The notes beneath the pieces were generated by a model. That model ran no database searches. It saw nothing but the letters and a program-made list of their open reading frames with translations, and was not told where the DNA came from. Position numbers and translations under genes: made by a program. 64,000 nucleotides of DNA from VBCG01 sp044226535 (GTDB lineage Bacteria > Pseudomonadota > Gammaproteobacteria > Burkholderiales > Casimicrobiaceae). The stretch lies in contig JBGAGT010000006.1 in assembly GCA_044226535.1 (NCBI GenBank), forward strand, positions 62,001 to 126,000, in the 5' to 3' direction. Shown piece after piece: positions 60,812 to 64,000 of the stretch. Each line of letters begins with the position of its first letter. Position 1 is the stretch's first letter.

Positions 60812-62500
60812 CTAGACCAGCACGTCCTCGTCCCTGGCCATGAAGCGGAACAGCACGACGATGGGCACGAGGCTCACGGCGATCAGAACCGTGCCCACCA
60901 CCGAAGCGTTGGCGAAGTTGCCCTGCAGCACCTGCGCGAACACCTCGACGGGCAGCGTGCGCGTGGCGCCGCTGTACAGGATCACCGTGGAGTTGAACTC
61001 GCGCGCGATGGTCGCGAAGGTGAGCAGCGCACCCGACATCAGCGCGGGCGTGACCATGGGCACGGTCACGCGCAGGAAGGTGCGCCCCGGCGGCACGCCG
61101 AGGTTGATCGAGGCTTCCTCGGCCTGCGTGCCCATCTGCCCAAGCATCCCCGACACCGAGCGGATGGAGTAGGGCAGCCGGCGGATGAAGTAGACGATGA
61201 CCAGGATCGCCGCGGTGCCGCCCAGGAAGAACGGCTTGCCGCCGAAGGCGATGGCGATGGCGATGCCCATCACCACGCCGGCCACCGCGTAGGGAATCAT
61301 CGAGAACGCGTCGAGCGCGCCGGCCATGCGGCCGCGTCTCCTCGCCACCACGTAGCCGACCAGCGCGCCGCCGGCGACGCACAGGATCGTGGACACGGTC
61401 GAGAACAGCACGGTGTTGAAGAGGGCCTGCGGCAGCCGCAGCGCGTTGGCGTAGCCCTCGAGCGTGAACTCGCCGGTGATGAGCGGCCCCCTGGCCTTGA
61501 GGAACGACGACACCACGATGGTGAGGATGGGCAGGCTCGCGGCCAGCACCAGGCCGTAGACGTACAGTGTCGCGAGCACCCGCTGGCCGCGCGTCAGCGG
61601 CCGCGTGGCCAGCGGCCGCACGGTCTCCTGGCCGTAGGCGCGCTTGCGCGTCCACGCGCGCTGCCACAGCAGCGCGCCCACCGTGATGACCAGCAGGATC
61701 AGTGACAGCGCGCTCGCCACCGCGGGGTTGCCGCCGTGCTCGTTGACGAACTCGTTGTAGATCTGGCTCGCCAGCACGCGGAAGTGCTCGCCGATGATCA
61801 TCGGCGTGCCGAAATCGGAGAGCGAGGTGACGAACACCAGCAGCGCGCCGGTGGCGAGCGAGGGCACGATCAGCGGCGCGATCACGGTGAGCGCGACCGC
61901 GGAGGGCCTGCGCCCGAGGTTGATCGCCGCGTCCTCGACGCTCTGGTCGACCGTCTTGAGCCCCGCGCTCACCATCAGGAACACGAAGGGCAGCGCCTGC
62001 AGCGTGAAAACCAGCAGCACGCCGGTCGCGCCGTAGACGGAAGGGAGGCGGATGCCGAGCTCGGCCAGCCAGCCGGTGATCACGCCGTTGCGCCCGAGGA
62101 GCAGGATCCACGCATAGGCACCGATGAAGGGCGGCGATACGAAGGTGAGCACCACCAGTGCGCGCACCAGGAGCTTGCCGGGGATGTCGAAGCGGCCCAC
62201 GAGGTAGGCGAGCGGCGCGCCGAGGAGTGTGGCGAGCACGGTGGCCGCCGCGCTCACCGCGAGGCCGTTGATGAGCGTGCCGTAGTAATAGCGGCGCGTG
62301 AAGAACTCGGCGTAAGTGTGCAGCAGCGTCTGCGCGCCCCCCTCGGCACTCGTCATGCTGGAAATGAAGAGCCGCAACAGCGGGTACACCAGGAACAGCA
62401 CGAACACGCCGAGCGCTCCAATGGTGACGACGGTCCAGAAGTCGAGCCTGCCGGCGCCGGCCGCGGCCCTCCCACCGGTGGTGCCGCGCGCGCGACTCAC
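60812..62500 (-). CDS. Fe(III)-type ABC transporter permease (FbpB-like, two fused halves)
   Basis: The GTG at 62500 overlaps the ATPase stop (GTGA), which fixes the start. The 562-residue protein has about twelve spans in two halves, each with an EAA loop (DQSVEDAAINLGRRPSAVALTVIAPLI; QAEEASINLGVPPGRTFLRVTVPMV). This is the fused layout of FbpB/ThiP/PhnU-like permeases for ferric iron, thiamine or 2-aminoethylphosphonate. Confidence 0.92.
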   Translation of the reverse strand: MSRARGTTGGRAAAGAGRLDFWTVVTIGALGVFVLFLVYPLLRLFISSMTSAEGGAQTLLHTYAEFFTRRYYYGTLINGLAVSAAATVLATLLGAPLAYLVGRFDIPGKLLVRALVVLTFVSPPFIGAYAWILLLGRNGVITGWLAELGIRLPSVYGATGVLLVFTLQALPFVFLMVSAGLKTVDQSVEDAAINLGRRPSAVALTVIAPLIVPSLATGALLVFVTSLSDFGTPMIIGEHFRVLASQIYNEFVNEHGGNPAVASALSLILLVITVGALLWQRAWTRKRAYGQETVRPLATRPLTRGQRVLATLYVYGLVLAASLPILTIVVSSFLKARGPLITGEFTLEGYANALRLPQALFNTVLFSTVSTILCVAGGALVGYVVARRRGRMAGALDAFSMIPYAVAGVVMGIAIAIAFGGKPFFLGGTAAILVIVYFIRRLPYSIRSVSGMLGQMGTQAEEASINLGVPPGRTFLRVTVPMVTPALMSGALLTFATIAREFNSTVILYSGATRTLPVEVFAQVLQGNFANASVVGTVLIAVSLVPIVVLFRFMARDEDVLV

Positions 62501-63636
62501 AGCTCCACGTCCTGGTCGTTGCCGGCGAAGAGCATCACCTGCGACGGCGCGACCTCGAGCACGACCTCGGCGCCTTCGTGCAGCGCGCCCGCCTCGCCCG
62601 ACGCGGCGACCTGCGCGGACACCGGCCGCTCGAGGCCGCAGTCGACCTCGTAGCGCACCTGCGAGCCGAGGTAGGTGCGCGATTGCACGCGGCCCGCGAG
62701 CGCGTGGGCCCCGCCACCGTGGACCGCCGCCGTGACCCCGCCGGTGTCGTGCCGCGACGCCACCGTCACGTCCTGCGGCCGGAACCCCGCCCACACGTCA
62801 CCGTCATGCCGCGATGCGGTGCCGGCAACACGCAGCCGCGCGCCATTGCCCAGCACCACCTCGGTGACGTCCTCGCGACGCCCGGCGCGTCCACGCAGGA
62901 AATTCCCCTCGCCGATGAACTCGGCCACGCGCAGCGAGGCGGGGCGCGCATAGACATGCTCGGGCGTGCCCACCTGCAGCACCACGCCGCCGCTCATCAC
63001 GGCGATGCGGTCGGACAGCGACAGCGCCTCCTCCTGGTCGTGGGTGACGTAGAGGGTGGTGATGCCGAGGCGCCGCTGCAGGCGCTTCAGGTCGTTGCGC
63101 AGGCGCACGCGCAGCCTCGCGTCGAGGTTGGCGAGCGGCTCGTCCATCAGCAGCACGCGCGGCTGCACCGCCACCGCGCGCGCGATGACCACGCGCTGCT
63201 GCTGGCCGCCCGAAAGCTGCTTGGGCATGCGCTTCTCGAGGCCGGTCAGGTCCACCATGGCCAGCGTCTCGGCCACGCGCCGCTCGGCCTCGGCGCCGGT
63301 GATGCCGCGCGCGGTGAGGCCGTAGGCGACGTTGTGCCACACGTCGAGGTGCGGAAAGATGGCGTAGTTCTGGAACACCATCCCCGTGTCGCGCCGCCAG
63401 GCCGGCACGTCGTCGACCACCGCGCCGCCGATGCGGATGTGGCCCTGCGACTGCCGGTAGAAGCCCGCGATGGCGCGCAAGAGCGTGGTCTTGCCGCAGC
63501 CCGAGGGGCCCAGCAGGGTGAAGAACTCGCCGCCGGCGATGGCGAGCGTGGCGTCGCGCACCGCGACGACGTCGTCGAAGCGGATGGTGACGCCCGCGAG
63601 CTCGACGCTCGCGGCGGTGGCCGCGGGAGCGCTCAT
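62497..63636 (-). CDS. Fe(III)-type ABC transporter ATP-binding protein (FbpC/PotA-like)
   Basis: A 379-residue ATPase with Walker A GPSGCGKTT, Q-loop QNYAIFPH, signature LSGGQQQRVVIARA, Walker B VLLMDEPLANLD and switch THDQEEALS. The C-terminal TOBE/MOI domain (about 240-375) is typical of the CysA/PotA/FbpC group. Partner of the fused permease and the binding protein at the window's end. Confidence 0.93.
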   Translation of the reverse strand: MSAPAATAASVELAGVTIRFDDVVAVRDATLAIAGGEFFTLLGPSGCGKTTLLRAIAGFYRQSQGHIRIGGAVVDDVPAWRRDTGMVFQNYAIFPHLDVWHNVAYGLTARGITGAEAERRVAETLAMVDLTGLEKRMPKQLSGGQQQRVVIARAVAVQPRVLLMDEPLANLDARLRVRLRNDLKRLQRRLGITTLYVTHDQEEALSLSDRIAVMSGGVVLQVGTPEHVYARPASLRVAEFIGEGNFLRGRAGRREDVTEVVLGNGARLRVAGTASRHDGDVWAGFRPQDVTVASRHDTGGVTAAVHGGGAHALAGRVQSRTYLGSQVRYEVDCGLERPVSAQVAASGEAGALHEGAEVVLEVAPSQVMLFAGNDQDVEL

Positions 63637-63653
63637 CGCGTGGATGCCCGTCC

Positions 63654-63777
63654 GTCATTCCCGCGAAAGCGGGAACCCACGGTGGGTCCCCGCTTGCGCA
63701 CGTCATTCCCGCGCATGCGGGAATCCAGCGTGGGTCCCCGCTTTCGCGGGGATGACGGGCGCGGGGATGACGGGCGC
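63654..63777. repeat. Cluster of dRS3-like repeats between ABC genes
   Basis: Copies with ATTCCCGCGAAAGCGGGAA and ATTCCCGCGCATGCGGGAAT, which are close to the neisserial dRS3 core, alternate with CCCCGCTTTCGCGGGG copies. The spacer separates the binding-protein gene from its ATPase. Confidence 0.88.
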
Positions 63778-63781
63778 GGCG

Positions 63782-64000
63782 TCACCGCGTGGCGATCATG
63801 ATCTCCTTCCACTTGGCGAGCCAATCCTTCTGCTGCGCCTTGGCTTCGTCGGTGGGATACGCCAGCACCTTGAGCTGCGACACCGGGGGCATGCCCTCGG
63901 GGAACTTGACGGCGGTGTTGGCGGGGCGGCGGCCGGCGAACTTGTCGACCAGCACCTGCTCCTGCGGCGTCGCGAGCACGAAATCCGCGAACTTCTTCGC
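63782..64000 (-). CDS. ABC transporter solute-binding protein, N-terminus cut by window end
   Basis: The frame runs open to the end of the window; the visible C-terminal 72 residues, KFADFVLATPQEQVLVDKFA...PEGMPPVSQLKVLAYPTDEA...WLAKWKEIMIATR, match the end of Fe(III)/2-aminoethylphosphonate-type extracellular binding proteins (FbpA/PhnS-like). Its place upstream of the ATPase and fused permease completes the transporter. Confidence 0.82.
   Translation of the reverse strand, partial: AKKFADFVLATPQEQVLVDKFAGRRPANTAVKFPEGMPPVSQLKVLAYPTDEAKAQQKDWLAKWKEIMIATR

Overview
The window is very GC-rich (about 70%), densely coded DNA from a Gram-negative bacterium, most likely a betaproteobacterium of Burkholderiales/Rhodocyclales/Nitrosomonadales type. 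Supporting markers are a TctC/Bug solute-binding protein, a protein with an IPTL-CTERM-type anchor, a DUF883 (ElaB/YqjD) protein, a PCuAC copper chaperone, AtzE/AtzG, and many copies of a short inverted repeat with core CCCCGCG...CGGGG that resembles the neisserial dRS3 family. No rRNA, phage, transposase or CRISPR array is visible. One tRNA gene, tRNA-Ala(CGC), is present. The species cannot be fixed from the sequence.

Layout. 1-1069: end of a GNAT gene, then a 670-bp nest of repeats. 1070-9850: housekeeping and stress genes (VWA/CoxE-like protein, Gly/Trp-rich secreted protein, HAF-repeat protein, LysR regulator divergent from a glutathione transferase joined in frame to an extradiol-dioxygenase-like gene, CsbD, DUF883). 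9850-19730: two M20 amidohydrolases, UPF0149, the AtzE/AtzG amidase pair, heme A synthase 1, a sugar-type ABC transporter without its ATPase, PCuAC. 19800-30725: prfC, dinB, an LprI-MliC lysozyme-inhibitor fusion, a Tat-exported phospholipase C-like enzyme, a SEC-C protein, upp, a TetR regulator, a glycosyltransferase/deacetylase pair, an EF-hand protein. 30754-43110: secreted peptidases (S10 lipoprotein; large S8 subtilase with a dockerin-like C-terminus), an IPTL-CTERM protein, dienelactone hydrolase, LtrA, PEP-mutase-like protein, MATE pump. 43113-43731: a Cys-rich small gene between inverted repeats.

44682-55027 is the most interesting part. A TlpA-like thioredoxin and a second heme A synthase precede an eight-gene operon (46705-55027) that starts behind a perfect FNR/Anr box. 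It encodes a small membrane protein, a CuA subunit II, a B-type heme-copper subunit I lacking the usual cross-linked Tyr (resembling the NorSY/sNOR type of NO reductase), a heme O synthase-like prenyltransferase, a SCO/SenC copper chaperone with an extra C-terminal membrane segment, an unknown one-span protein, a second and very divergent heme-copper subunit I-like protein with His-Glu where His-His is expected, and a 660-residue fusion of di-heme cytochrome b, plant-type 2Fe-2S ferredoxin and FAD/NAD(P)H reductase. Read together, it looks like an oxygen-regulated terminal reductase (NO or O2) with its own heme and copper assembly factors, plus a possible direct NAD(P)H-to-heme-copper branch.

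55024-64000: aldo/keto reductase, a broken TOBE-domain fragment, EamA transporters flanking a MocR-type regulator with a clear palindromic operator, tRNA-Ala, a TctC protein, and an FbpABC-like Fe(III)/organic-ion ABC transporter cut by the window end.
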